A stretch of 36,796 bases of DNA from Peptococcaceae bacterium (GCA_030524315.1 JAUNGU010000015.1:1-36796), one strand, 5' to 3'. Shown: positions 16,659 to 25,305, counted from the stretch's first letter. Notes: generated by a model not told the origin, from the letters alone. A program made the numbers and translations.

Positions 16659-18305
16659 AACGGCGCAGAAATTTTGGTGCAAGCACTTCTTAACGAGGGT
16701 GTGACCGATGTCTTTGGTTACCCTGGCGGCGCATTGTTGGAAATCTTCGATGCCCTCGCCGATAGCCCTATCAACAATATCCTCGTTCGCCAGGAACAGG
16801 GCGCAGTGCATGAAGCCAGTGGCTACGCACGGGCAAAGAACACCGTCGGCGTTTGTATTGCGACCAGCGGTCCCGGGGCGACGAATATGGTCACAGGGAT
16901 TGCCACCGCGCAAATCGATTCGATTCCGGTGGTGGCGATTACCGGCAACGTGGCCAAGCACCTGATTGGCACCGATGCCTTTCAGGAAATTGACATCACA
17001 GGCATTTCCACGCCGATTACCAAGCACAACGTGCTCGTCAAAAACGCCGAGGATTTGCCACAGATCATTGCCGAAGCCTTCTATATTGCCAAGTCGGGGC
17101 GTCCGGGTCCGGTGCTCATCGATATTCCACGCGATGTCTCCCAGCAAAAGGTCGAGGCCTTTGAGCCTTGGCGACAGGTGGACATCCGCAGCTACAAGCC
17201 AACCATCTATGGCCACGCCGGAATGATTAAGCGCGCCGCCAAGAAAATCATCGAGGCCGAGCGCTTGGTGATCATTGCCGGTGGCGGGGTCAATACCTCT
17301 GGCGCCGGTGAGGATGTGCTGGCCCTTGCCAAGGCCAAAAATTGCCCGATTGTCTGCACGATGATGGGCTTGGGCAGTGTGCCATCAAGCGAACCACATG
17401 TCGTGGGCATGCTCGGTACCTATGGCAACCAGGAGGCCAATACCCTGGTGCGTCAGGCCGACGTGATTCTTGCCATTGGTACGCGTTTTGACGATCGCAT
17501 CATCAACGCGCCAAATCTCTTTGCGCCGAATAGCTTCATTATTCATGTGGACGTCGACCCGGCGGAAATCGGCAAAAACATTCAGCCGGATATTCCGATT
17601 GTTGGCGATGCCAAGCATGTCATGGCGCAGCTGGCGGAAGCCGTACAGCGTAACGATGAAAAAATGGTGGGCTGTGGCTATTTAGAAAAACCGCATCTGC
17701 CAGTGGTGCCGGATCGCATTGTGCCAAAGGTGTTGGATGCACTGAGCAAGCTTGTCGATCCCGAAAAGAGCTTCTATACAACGGATGTTGGTCAGCACCA
17801 GGTGTGGGCCGCCAATTATCTAAAGTGTGAACGCCCGCACCAGTTTATTTCCTCCTGCGGTCTGGGGACTATGGGCTACGGGGTGCCAGCGGCTGTTGGC
17901 GCGCAGGTGGCTTGTCCGGACAGCACCGTGGTGGTCATCACTGGTGATGGCAGCTTCCAAATGGGCATGTATGAGCTCGGGACGATCATGGAACAGGATT
18001 TGCCGGTGAAGATTTTGCTCTTCAACAATCATACCCTCGGGATGGTGCGGCAGCTCCAGTATCATTACGTTGGCAAGCGCTATTCCAACGTCAAGTTTGG
18101 CTGTGCCATTGATTTCTCGAAAATTTTTGAGGCCTATGGTTTCAACACCTATCGCATCAATTCTGAGGACGAGATCGAGGATGCCCTCAAGGCAGCCTTG
18201 GCAGATCCAAAATGTGCGCTCATCGAATGCGTCGTGCCAATGGAAGACAATTGCTCGCCGATCACCTTGGCGGGGGCAAATATCGACGACATGGTCGAAT
18301 GCTAA
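16656..18305 (+). CDS. Second acetolactate synthase large-subunit homologue, divergent active site
   Basis: This is a ThDP-dependent enzyme of the acetolactate synthase group, 549 residues from the preferred TTG. ThDP features are intact: Glu47 (QEQGAVHEASGYARA), TSGPGATN, GDGSFQMGMYEL and NNH. DAFQE with Gln110 is also kept. It differs from the canonical copy at positions that in E. coli AHAS II govern substrate handling: Lys159 is Arg (DIPRDV), the His in the MHGT motif is Tyr256 (LGTYGN), and the Trp in MVRQW is Leu467 (MVRQLQYHY). The Trp position controls preference for 2-ketobutyrate and herbicide binding in studied enzymes. It may be an isozyme with different substrate preference (for example pyruvate-only) or a catabolic acetolactate synthase. 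It has no small subunit beside it and ends the ilv unit, before a strong terminator. The symbol ilvB would be used by most annotators; I leave it blank because function is open. Confidence 0.85.
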   Translation: MNGAEILVQALLNEGVTDVFGYPGGALLEIFDALADSPINNILVRQEQGAVHEASGYARAKNTVGVCIATSGPGATNMVTGIATAQIDSIPVVAITGNVAKHLIGTDAFQEIDITGISTPITKHNVLVKNAEDLPQIIAEAFYIAKSGRPGPVLIDIPRDVSQQKVEAFEPWRQVDIRSYKPTIYGHAGMIKRAAKKIIEAERLVIIAGGGVNTSGAGEDVLALAKAKNCPIVCTMMGLGSVPSSEPHVVGMLGTYGNQEANTLVRQADVILAIGTRFDDRIINAPNLFAPNSFIIHVDVDPAEIGKNIQPDIPIVGDAKHVMAQLAEAVQRNDEKMVGCGYLEKPHLPVVPDRIVPKVLDALSKLVDPEKSFYTTDVGQHQVWAANYLKCERPHQFISSCGLGTMGYGVPAAVGAQVACPDSTVVVITGDGSFQMGMYELGTIMEQDLPVKILLFNNHTLGMVRQLQYHYVGKRYSNVKFGCAIDFSKIFEAYGFNTYRINSEDEIEDALKAALADPKCALIECVVPMEDNCSPITLAGANIDDMVEC

Positions 18306-18317
18306 AAGAATTTTAGG

Positions 18318-18345
18318 ACTGCAGCACTTCGGTGCTGCAGTTTTT
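18318..18345 (+). terminator. Intrinsic terminator after ilvB2
   Basis: A perfect 10-bp stem (ACTGCAGCAC 18318-18327 with GTGCTGCAGT 18332-18341) capped by a stable TTCG tetraloop and followed by TTTTT. Confidence 0.92.
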
Positions 18346-18409
18346 ATATGCTAAAAAAATCTCCAGACAATTAGCAATCATTCAATATTATTTTTCTGTG
18401 GGCAAGCCC

Positions 18410-18438
18410 TTGACAAGGACGTTTGCTTAGATTAATAT
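18410..18438 (+). promoter_or_regulatory. Strong sigma-A promoter for ACT-hom-thrB-lysC
   Basis: A consensus TTGACA (18410-18415), 17-nt spacer and TAATAT (18433-18438). The start would be near 18445, leaving about 45 nt of leader with no long structure visible. Confidence 0.8.
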
Positions 18439-18490
18439 CCATGAGTGAAGGATTTTAATCCACGAAAATGAGACGAAGAGGTGTGCCGAA

Positions 18491-18943
18491 ATGAAGGATA
18501 ATTCGAAGGCCAAGCGCTTTATTGTCGACGAGCGCATTTTGCCGAATGCGATTAAAAAAACTGCGCAAACCAAGGAGCTCTTGGCAAAATTCAAGGGATT
18601 GACGATCAACGAAGCCGTCAAGCAGGTGGGGCTGAGCCGCAGTGCATTCTATAAATATCGAGACGGCGTTTTTCCATTTTATGAAGCCGTCAAGGAAAAA
18701 ATCGTCACCATTCAGATCAACATGGAGCATGAGGTGGGGATTCTCTCTAACTGCTTGAACACGGTGGCGTCAACGGGTGCCAACATCCTGACCATCAATC
18801 AGGGCATTCCGACGGAGGGCATTGCCCGCGTGACGATTTCTTTTGAGCTGCGAGGCGACGAGCGCTACGATCTGGAGATGATGCTCGAATCTCTGTATGA
18901 CATTGCAGGGGTCATCAGCGTCGAGCCGATTGGTCAAAACTAA
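18491..18943 (+). CDS. ACT domain protein with N-terminal helix-turn-helix (UPF0735/PheB type)
   Basis: The 150 residues fall in two parts. The N-terminal half contains NEAVKQVGLSRSAFYKYRDGVFPF (split about 37-60), which looks like a helix-turn-helix. The C-terminal half (about 72-150) is an ACT domain, IQINMEHEVGILSNCL... TINQGIPTEGIARVTISF, of the sort that binds amino acids. This matches the UPF0735 family, which includes B. subtilis PheB and is frequently the first gene of hom-thrB operons. A plausible role is amino-acid-responsive regulation of this operon, but that is inference. The ATG follows AGAGGTG. It lies 36 nt before hom and after a strong promoter, so it is the leading gene of the unit. 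Confidence 0.85.
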   Translation: MKDNSKAKRFIVDERILPNAIKKTAQTKELLAKFKGLTINEAVKQVGLSRSAFYKYRDGVFPFYEAVKEKIVTIQINMEHEVGILSNCLNTVASTGANILTINQGIPTEGIARVTISFELRGDERYDLEMMLESLYDIAGVISVEPIGQN

Positions 18944-18979
18944 GGGGCTGTCCCTGGCGGCAGTCGATGGAGGAAAGCT

Positions 18980-20287
18980 ATGGAACAAAAAAAAATAAAG
19001 GTTGCAATGATCGGCATGGGGACGGTGGGCTCCGGCGTCTATGAGGTCATCGAAAGGCTTCAGAAGGACAAGCTGGCGCACAAGGTTGGCGCAGCGGTCG
19101 AGGTCGCCAAAATTCTCGTGCGTTCACCGGAAAAATACCAATCCCAGGTGGCCGCGCACACACAGCTCACCACTGATTGGCAGGATATTGTCTCAGACGA
19201 GAGCATCGACATTGTCGTCGAGGTCATGGGCGGCATCGAGCCGGCGCAAACCTATCTGACCGAGGCCCTGCGCGCAGGCAAGAGCATTGTCAGCGCCAAC
19301 AAGGACCTGATTGCGGTGCACGGCAGCGAGCTTGAAGCCTTGGCCAAGGAAATGAAAAAGGACTTCCGCTACGAAGCGTCCTGTTTGGGGGCGGTGCCAA
19401 TCGTCCAGCCTCTCAAGGAAAACATGGCGGCCAACAATTTCTCGGAGCTGGTCGGCATCATGAACGGCACCACCAATTTCATCCTCACCAATATGAGCGA
19501 GAAGGGCTTGGGCTTTGATGAAGCCCTGGCTGAGGCGACGCGATTGGGCTATGCCGAGGCCGATCCGACAGCAGATATTGAGGGCTTGGACGCGGGGCGC
19601 AAGGTGGCCATCCTCGCCAACCTCGCCTTCCACACCAAGGCGGTCTTTGACGATGTGCACGTCGAAGGCATCACCAAGATTTCGGCGCTCGATATGAAAT
19701 ACGCTGATTCCATTAACTGCGTGGTCAAGCTGCTGGGCATTGCCACCAAGGAGGAGGATGGGCTGGTGCTTGGCGTTTATCCGGCGATCCTTGCCAAGAG
19801 CCATCCTCTGGCCAGCGTCGGCGGCTCCTTCAACGCCGTCTTTGTCAAGGGCGACGCCATTGACGAGGCCATGTTCTACGGCCGCGGCGCCGGCAAATTG
19901 CCAACGGCCAGCGCCGTGGTCGGTGATGTCATCGACGTGTGCCGCGATATTATGGCTGGCTGCGAAGGACGCATCGGCGATTACACCTATGAGGCGATTC
20001 CGATCAAGCCCCTGGAAAAAATGGAAAGCCGCTTCTATGTGCGTCTGCTCATTGCCGATCATCCCGGCGTCCTCGAAGAGGTCGGTGGCTGCTTTGGCCG
20101 CCACGGCGTGAGCATCGCCCAAGCGCTGCAAAAGGGCTCGGTGCATGCCGGTCAGGCGGAATTTGTCATCATCACCCACGAGGTCATGGAAGAAAAATTC
20201 AACAAGGCCATTGAGGAGCTCGCCAAAGCCAAGAGCGTGGGCCGCGTTGAAAACGTCATTAGAATTTATGGGGGGCTGCCACAATGA
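18980..20287 (+). CDS. hom: Homoserine dehydrogenase with C-terminal ACT domain
   Basis: Hom reduces aspartate-4-semialdehyde to homoserine with NAD(P)H, at the branch to threonine and methionine. The 435 residues have the Rossmann motif GMGTVG (12-17), the nicotinamide region SANKDLIAVHG (Lys108), the catalytic region MNGTTNFIL (161-169) and EADPTADIEGLDAGRKVAILA with Asp204 and Lys208 matching the catalytic pair of yeast enzyme. The C-terminal ACT domain (about 355-430, YVRLLIADHPGVLEEV) is typical of the feedback-sensitive form. The usual EASVAGGIP reads EASCLGAVP here. Ribosome site GGAGG precedes the ATG. The stop overlaps the thrB start as ATGA. Confidence 0.95.
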   Translation: MEQKKIKVAMIGMGTVGSGVYEVIERLQKDKLAHKVGAAVEVAKILVRSPEKYQSQVAAHTQLTTDWQDIVSDESIDIVVEVMGGIEPAQTYLTEALRAGKSIVSANKDLIAVHGSELEALAKEMKKDFRYEASCLGAVPIVQPLKENMAANNFSELVGIMNGTTNFILTNMSEKGLGFDEALAEATRLGYAEADPTADIEGLDAGRKVAILANLAFHTKAVFDDVHVEGITKISALDMKYADSINCVVKLLGIATKEEDGLVLGVYPAILAKSHPLASVGGSFNAVFVKGDAIDEAMFYGRGAGKLPTASAVVGDVIDVCRDIMAGCEGRIGDYTYEAIPIKPLEKMESRFYVRLLIADHPGVLEEVGGCFGRHGVSIAQALQKGSVHAGQAEFVIITHEVMEEKFNKAIEELAKAKSVGRVENVIRIYGGLPQ

Positions 20288-21240
20288 ACAAGGAAGAATG
20301 GTTTGGTGATGCGCCCCAGCTCGTCATCAAAACACCGGCGACCTCGGCCAATATGGGGCCGGGCTTTGACTGCCTGGGCATGGCGGTCAATCTCCACAAC
20401 GAGCTGTGGATCAAGGCGCTTCCCGAAGGGGCGACCTCGACCATCAGCGTCGAAGGCTACGGCGAGGGACAGTCGGAGAGTCTCGACAATCTGATTTACA
20501 CGACCTATCTTGATGCCTTTGCCAAGCTCGGCAAAAAGGCGCCTGCCATTGCTCTGCACTGCATCAACCGCATTCCTTTCGCCCGCGGCCTCGGCTCGAG
20601 CTCGGCGGCAGCCGTCAGCGGGCTGGCAGCGGCGCAGATCATGAGCGGCATGGCCTTTAGCGAGGAAGCCCTCATGCAGATGGCGACGGCTTCTGACGGC
20701 CATCCCGACAACGTTCTGCCAGCCCTCTTGGGCGGCATTGTCATCGCCTGCATGACCGAGGATGGCCTCGTGCACGCCAGCAAAATCGCCCCGCTGAAAA
20801 ATATGCACGCCTACGCCCTCATTCCCGATTATCCCCTGGCGACGGCAGACGCGCGCGCAGCCATGCCGGAAAGCTACAGCCGTCAGGACGTGGTCTACAA
20901 TCTCAGCCGCCTGGGGCTGATGATTGCCATGCTATCCAAGGGCGATTTGCAGGGGCTATCGGAGGTATTTTCCGACCGCGTGCATGAGCCCTATCGCCTG
21001 CCTCTGATGCCGGGCATCGAGGAGGCAAAAAAAGTCGCCCTGGCGGAGGGCGCATTTGCCGCAGTGGTCAGCGGCGCAGGCTCGACCATGCTCATTCTCT
21101 CGGAGACGCCGAAGGATTTTTCAAAAACCAAGGCGCCTTTGGAAGCCCTCGGGTATGGTGCCGAGCTCATGGAGGTGGCGCCAATTATGACTGGCGTTGA
21201 ATGCTACAAAGATGAAATGGAGTTGAAACTATGGCCTTAA
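20284..21240 (+). CDS. thrB: Homoserine kinase
   Basis: ThrB phosphorylates homoserine on the way to threonine; it belongs to the GHMP kinase family. The 318 residues contain the N-terminal substrate segment PATSANMGPGFDCLGMA (18-34), the ATP-binding motif PFARGLGSSSAAAVSGL (98-114) and the C-terminal GHMP motif AVVSGAGSTMLIL. It is translationally coupled to hom (4-nt overlap) and overlaps lysC by 10 nt. No threonine synthase gene (thrC) is present in this unit, so that gene must be elsewhere. Confidence 0.95.
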   Translation: MNKEEWFGDAPQLVIKTPATSANMGPGFDCLGMAVNLHNELWIKALPEGATSTISVEGYGEGQSESLDNLIYTTYLDAFAKLGKKAPAIALHCINRIPFARGLGSSSAAAVSGLAAAQIMSGMAFSEEALMQMATASDGHPDNVLPALLGGIVIACMTEDGLVHASKIAPLKNMHAYALIPDYPLATADARAAMPESYSRQDVVYNLSRLGLMIAMLSKGDLQGLSEVFSDRVHEPYRLPLMPGIEEAKKVALAEGAFAAVVSGAGSTMLILSETPKDFSKTKAPLEALGYGAELMEVAPIMTGVECYKDEMELKLWP

Positions 21241-22460
21241 TTGTACAAAAATATGGCGGCACATCCGTTGCCGACCCTGATCGTGTCAAATTCGTTGCAG
21301 AACACATCGCAAAAACCAAGCGTGCCGGTAACGACGTGGTGGTCGTTGTCTCGGCACCGGCAGGGATGACCGATGATCTCACCCATCGCGCGCTGAAAAT
21401 CAGCGAGATGCCAAACCCTCGCGAAATGGATATGCTCTTGTCCACCGGCGAGCAGATTTCCATCGCCCTGACAGCGATGGCGTTGCAGGAGCTCGGCGTA
21501 CCGGCGATTTCCTTCACCGGTCCACAGGTCTGCATCCGCACCGATGACGCTCACCAAAAGGCGCGCATCGTTGACATCAACGCCAACAAAATCGGCAAGG
21601 AGCTCAGCGACGGCAAGGTCGTCGTCATCGCCGGCTTCCAGGGCATCGACACCCACGACGAAATCACCACCCTCGGCCGTGGCGGCTCGGACACGACGGC
21701 GGTCGCCATTGCTGCTGCCATTGGCGCAGACGTCTGCGAAATCTACACCGACGTTGACGGCGTCTACACCGCCGATCCTCGCGTGGTACCAAATGCGACC
21801 AAGCTTGCCAAGATTTCCTACGACGAAATGCTCGAGCTGGCAAGTCTCGGCGCCAAGGTTTTGCACCCACGCTCTGTCGAGGTGGCAAAAATTCATGATG
21901 TGAAGCTTGCAGTACGGTCCAGTTTCAATACACACATAGGAGGAACTTACGTGGTTAAATCGGAAGAGCTTGAAAAAGAATATGCGGTGACAGGTCTTGC
22001 CTGTGACAAAAATGTAGCGAAGGTCAGCATTTTCGGCGTCGAAGATCGTCCGGGAATTGCTGCGGAAGTGTTCACCGCCCTCGCGCAGGAAAAAATCAGC
22101 GTCGACATGATCATCCAGTCGGCCATGGTTGACAACCTCAACGACATCGCCTTCACCATCGCCAAAAGCGACAGCAAGCGCGCCAAGCTGATCCTTGAAA
22201 ATCTCAAGAGCAGCCTCGGCTATCGCGAAATCCACGTCGACGACAACGTGGTCAAAATTTCTGCCGTCGGCGCAGGTATGGTCGGCGCCCACGGTGTGGC
22301 TGCGAGAATGTTTGCAGCGCTGCGCGATGCAGGCGTCAACATTGACCTCATCAGCACCTCTGAGGTGAAAATTTCTGTGGTCATCGCCTATGACGATGAG
22401 AACCTCAAAAAAGCCATGCAGGCCATCCACGATGCCTTCGAGCTGGAGAATATTGAATAA
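21231..22460 (+). CDS. lysC: Aspartate kinase (alpha), with internal start for beta subunit
   Basis: Aspartokinase phosphorylates aspartate, the first step to lysine, threonine and methionine. The 409 residues have the kinase motif KYGGTSVADPDR (7-18), the substrate region STGEQIS, GRGGSDTTAVAIAAAIGA and the D-V-D-G-V segment, then two ACT domains (about 265-409), the usual layout of class II-like aspartokinases regulated by lysine/threonine. An internal ribosome site at 21937-21945 precedes an in-frame GTG at 21951 that would give a 169-residue beta subunit, as known for B. subtilis and Corynebacterium enzymes. The ATG is within the end of thrB. The gene is last in the unit, before a terminator. 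Confidence 0.95.
   Translation: MALIVQKYGGTSVADPDRVKFVAEHIAKTKRAGNDVVVVVSAPAGMTDDLTHRALKISEMPNPREMDMLLSTGEQISIALTAMALQELGVPAISFTGPQVCIRTDDAHQKARIVDINANKIGKELSDGKVVVIAGFQGIDTHDEITTLGRGGSDTTAVAIAAAIGADVCEIYTDVDGVYTADPRVVPNATKLAKISYDEMLELASLGAKVLHPRSVEVAKIHDVKLAVRSSFNTHIGGTYVVKSEELEKEYAVTGLACDKNVAKVSIFGVEDRPGIAAEVFTALAQEKISVDMIIQSAMVDNLNDIAFTIAKSDSKRAKLILENLKSSLGYREIHVDDNVVKISAVGAGMVGAHGVAARMFAALRDAGVNIDLISTSEVKISVVIAYDDENLKKAMQAIHDAFELENIE
21937..21953 (+). promoter_or_regulatory. Internal ribosome site and GTG start for aspartokinase beta subunit
   Basis: TAGGAGGAA followed 5-7 nt later by GTG (21951), in frame with lysC. The codons ATA GGA GGA encode Ile-Gly-Gly where the surrounding gene prefers ATC and GGC, so the DNA appears shaped to keep the ribosome site. 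The predicted product runs 21951-22460 (169 residues: end of the kinase domain linker plus both ACT domains). Confidence 0.75.
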
Positions 22461-22475
22461 AAATTTTTGAACGAG

Positions 22476-22528
22476 AATAGTGTGATGATAAATGTTTGTA
22501 CGAGAACTTTATCGTCACACTATTTTTT
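22476..22528 (+). terminator. Intrinsic terminator after lysC
   Basis: A 17-bp stem (22476-22492 with 22508-22524; one G-U pair) encloses a 15-nt loop and runs into a T tract. It ends the hom-thrB-lysC unit. Confidence 0.85.
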
Positions 22529-22577
22529 GTTGATGATTTTTGCATAAGATTTTTTTGATGAAAGATGATAGATTTGC

Positions 22578-22586
22578 TGTTATAAT
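22578..22586 (+). promoter_or_regulatory. Extended -10 promoter for YhgE/Pip gene
   Basis: TGT followed by TATAAT (22581-22586) forms a TGnTATAAT element 43 nt before the start codon. No -35 at 17-nt spacing is evident; TTGATG at 22555 gives a 20-nt spacer. Confidence 0.5.
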
Positions 22587-22628
22587 AGCTACTGTTGTAT
22601 AGTAAATAGACTGGCAAAAGGAGGAGTT

Positions 22629-24836
22629 ATGGGAAAATATTTTCACAAACCGGACAATGTGCGGGAAACCCTGCGAATGACCAAGCTGCTCTTTATGGCG
22701 CAGGTCAAACCTATCAGAAGCAACTGGGCCGCAGTTTTGGTCATGATCGGGTTGTTGTTTTTGCCGCCACTGTACGCCTGGTTTAATATTGCTGCCAACT
22801 GGAATCCCTACGGCCTCACCTCTAATCTCAAGGTGGCGGTGACCAACTTGGATGAAGGCACGGAACTCGAAGGGGTCAAAATGAATGTCGGTGACAAAAT
22901 CGTCGACGCCCTCAAGGCCAACGACAGCATCGGCTGGCAATTTGTGTCCTACGAGGAAGGCCAGCAGGGGGTCAACTCGGGCAAATATTACGCCGCCCTG
23001 GTCGTGCCGAAAGATTTTTCGGAGACGATCACCGGATTTTTGAACGGTAGCACCAAGACGGCGGCCATTGAATACTATATCAACGAGAAGGAAAACGCGA
23101 TTTCCACCAAAATCATGGGCACGGGCATGGACACCGTCAGCAACGAAATCGATAAAACCTTCGTCAAAACGGTGACGACCATTGTCCTCGACAGCCTCAA
23201 GGTTGCCGACACCGAGTACGAAAAATACAAGCCGCAGCTCTCAAAAATGGTCGACATGATGGACCTGGCGAGCCAGAACATGGCGCTCTTTGTTGACAAT
23301 ATGGATGATGTGGAGAATATGCTGGACCAATTGGACACCTTGTCCAACAGTACGGAGGATGTACTACCAGCGACTCAAAAAGCGCTGGAAAGCGCGTCGG
23401 ATTTGACCAAGAGCGCACAGAGCACCCTCAAATCTTCTCAGGAAAGTGTAGACAATATTCGTGGGTTGCTTGCGCAAAATGTCTCGGCCCTCAACGCATA
23501 TGGCAACGAGATGGCTGCCCTTGGCAACCAGCTCCAGTCCCTGGGTGCCGATGATGTGGAGACGGCCCAGAGCTATATTTCTGATTTGCTCAATACTGTT
23601 TCGCAGTTAGAAAGTCACATCACGACTTTGGCAGATAATATACAAAGCTTCAATCAAATGCTGCCAAAACCGCTGACCGGGCTGGAAAGTTTTGTCAGCA
23701 GGCTCAACAATTTGGCCAGCCTCGTGGCTCAGAGCGAAAACCGCCTGCAGGATCTGAGCGACAGCTTGGCCGATGGCAGCGCGGACGTTTCATCTGTGGC
23801 CAGTGATGCCATCGCGTTGATTAACGACCTTAATGGTCAAATTTCTAGTACCTGGAATGCTTATAATAATGGCGCCAGTGCATCGCTCAATAGCGCGGCC
23901 AATCAATTAAATGAGACCCTCAGCAGCACCAACGGAATGCTTGAAAGCTTTGCGGCGCTTTTGCCGGCAGTGAACAGTGTCCAGTCCTCCCTCGATGACA
24001 TGGACCCAGTGAGCACCAAGACGGTGCGTCAGCTCAAGGCACTCATTCAAAGCTCTCAGAAAATGCTCGAGGAACAGGTCGGTGAGCTCAAAGAGCTCTC
24101 AGAGGATGAGCAAATGGACAAACTCTTGGATTTCATTCAAGAAGACGCCGAGAAACAGGCTAAGTTCCTCTCGAGCCCTGTCAAAATGGAAACCAATCGC
24201 CTCTATCCGGTGGCCAATTACGGCAGCGGCATGTCGCCGTTTTATTCGACCTTGGCGATTTGGGTCGGCTGCCTCTTGATGATGTCGATGATCAGCACCA
24301 TCAACGAAAAGGGCCTGGAAAAATATCCCAACGCCAAGCTTACGCCGATGTATCTCTCGAGGCTCTTCCTCTATCAGATCATCTCGTTTTTCCAGAGCAT
24401 CATCATTGCCTGCGGGGATCTCTTCCTCTTGCATGTCGAGTGTGTACACCCGTGGATATTTGTGCTACTGTGTATCTGTATCGGGCAGATATTTGCAATC
24501 TTTGTGTTCTCGCTGGTCTTTACCTTTGCAGGCATCGGCAAGGCCTTGTCCATTGTCATCCTTGTTTTGCAGATTGCCGCCAGCGGCGGGACCTTCCCGA
24601 TTGAAATGACGCCAACCTTCTTCCAGCTCATTCATCCGCTCCTGCCGTTTACCTACTGCATTGGCGCGATGCGCGAGATCTGCTTCGGCGTCTACGAGCC
24701 AGCGCTGCTCAAGGATTTGGCGGTGATGGTGTCGATTCCGGTGTGCTCGGTGATCATGGTCATCATCTTTGGCCCAATCCTCAGACGATTTGTCAATAAG
24801 TTCGAGGCGTCCATGAAACGCAGCGGCTTGATGTAA
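22629..24836 (+). CDS. YhgE/Pip-domain membrane protein
   Basis: The family includes B. subtilis YhgE and the lactococcal phage-infection protein Pip; the normal function is not established, though some members act in export or as phage receptors. The 735 residues show one N-terminal membrane helix (about 32-52) followed by FNIAANWNPYGLTSNLKVAVTN (split about 52-73), which is the family's signature opening; a long extracytoplasmic part of about 470 residues rich in Ser, Asn, Leu and Gln with coiled-coil-like heptads (for example DLTKSAQSTLKSSQESVDNI); and a C-terminal set of five or so helices (about 540-725) resembling ABC-2 type permeases. The ATG follows AAAGGAGG. It is followed 19 nt later by a small membrane-protein gene, likely co-transcribed. 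Confidence 0.85.
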   Translation: MGKYFHKPDNVRETLRMTKLLFMAQVKPIRSNWAAVLVMIGLLFLPPLYAWFNIAANWNPYGLTSNLKVAVTNLDEGTELEGVKMNVGDKIVDALKANDSIGWQFVSYEEGQQGVNSGKYYAALVVPKDFSETITGFLNGSTKTAAIEYYINEKENAISTKIMGTGMDTVSNEIDKTFVKTVTTIVLDSLKVADTEYEKYKPQLSKMVDMMDLASQNMALFVDNMDDVENMLDQLDTLSNSTEDVLPATQKALESASDLTKSAQSTLKSSQESVDNIRGLLAQNVSALNAYGNEMAALGNQLQSLGADDVETAQSYISDLLNTVSQLESHITTLADNIQSFNQMLPKPLTGLESFVSRLNNLASLVAQSENRLQDLSDSLADGSADVSSVASDAIALINDLNGQISSTWNAYNNGASASLNSAANQLNETLSSTNGMLESFAALLPAVNSVQSSLDDMDPVSTKTVRQLKALIQSSQKMLEEQVGELKELSEDEQMDKLLDFIQEDAEKQAKFLSSPVKMETNRLYPVANYGSGMSPFYSTLAIWVGCLLMMSMISTINEKGLEKYPNAKLTPMYLSRLFLYQIISFFQSIIIACGDLFLLHVECVHPWIFVLLCICIGQIFAIFVFSLVFTFAGIGKALSIVILVLQIAASGGTFPIEMTPTFFQLIHPLLPFTYCIGAMREICFGVYEPALLKDLAVMVSIPVCSVIMVIIFGPILRRFVNKFEASMKRSGLM

Positions 24837-24855
24837 AAAAGAAAGGACTAGAAAC

Positions 24856-25248
24856 ATGGCAACAAAAAAATCCAGAACCGGCAAAAAAAAGAGACCCCAA
24901 TACGGTCCCCAAGGCAAAAAAACCAATGAAGCGCCACAAATGAGCGCCGAGGAGCTCAACAATTACAAGCAGGCGCGCCGCGCCAACTACGCCGCCATCG
25001 GCCTCTTGCTCGTGGCCATGGTGCTCCTCCTCGTTTCGCCAAACTCCCTGGGTGGCACCGTCGCCCAAAGCATCGTCGTCATCATCGCCTACGCCGTCAC
25101 CATCGTCGCCGGGGCGCTGATCCTCTACACCAAAAAATACGTCGTCCCTGGCCGCGAAAAAATGACCGGCATCACCGGCTGGGTCATGGTCGGCGTCGGC
25201 ATCTGCGGCCTGCTCCTGACCGCCTACGGGCTTTTCGGCATGGCGTGA
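24856..25248 (+). CDS. Small membrane protein with basic N-terminus, unknown function
   Basis: I do not recognise a family. The 130 residues start with a strongly basic, unstructured stretch (MATKKSRTGKKKRPQYGPQG) and then three probable membrane helices (about 46-64, 70-92 and 108-128). The ribosome site AAAGGA precedes the ATG. Codon use has the same high C/G third-position preference as neighbouring genes, with regular runs of GCC and ATC codons, so it is a real coding region. It follows the YhgE/Pip gene by 19 nt and ends before a strong terminator, suggesting a two-gene unit; it could be an accessory of that protein, which is inference. Confidence 0.75.
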   Translation: MATKKSRTGKKKRPQYGPQGKKTNEAPQMSAEELNNYKQARRANYAAIGLLLVAMVLLLVSPNSLGGTVAQSIVVIIAYAVTIVAGALILYTKKYVVPGREKMTGITGWVMVGVGICGLLLTAYGLFGMA

Positions 25249-25305
25249 CATTTTGCTGATAGGCGATTTGTAAGCGTGCGTGAAATAAACGGTTATCATT
25301 GAGTG

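Noticed and set aside
19193..20284. Long - strand open frame opposite hom
   Set aside because: It lies fully within a confident homoserine dehydrogenase gene and has low-complexity composition rich in His/Asp/Ala typical of antisense reading.
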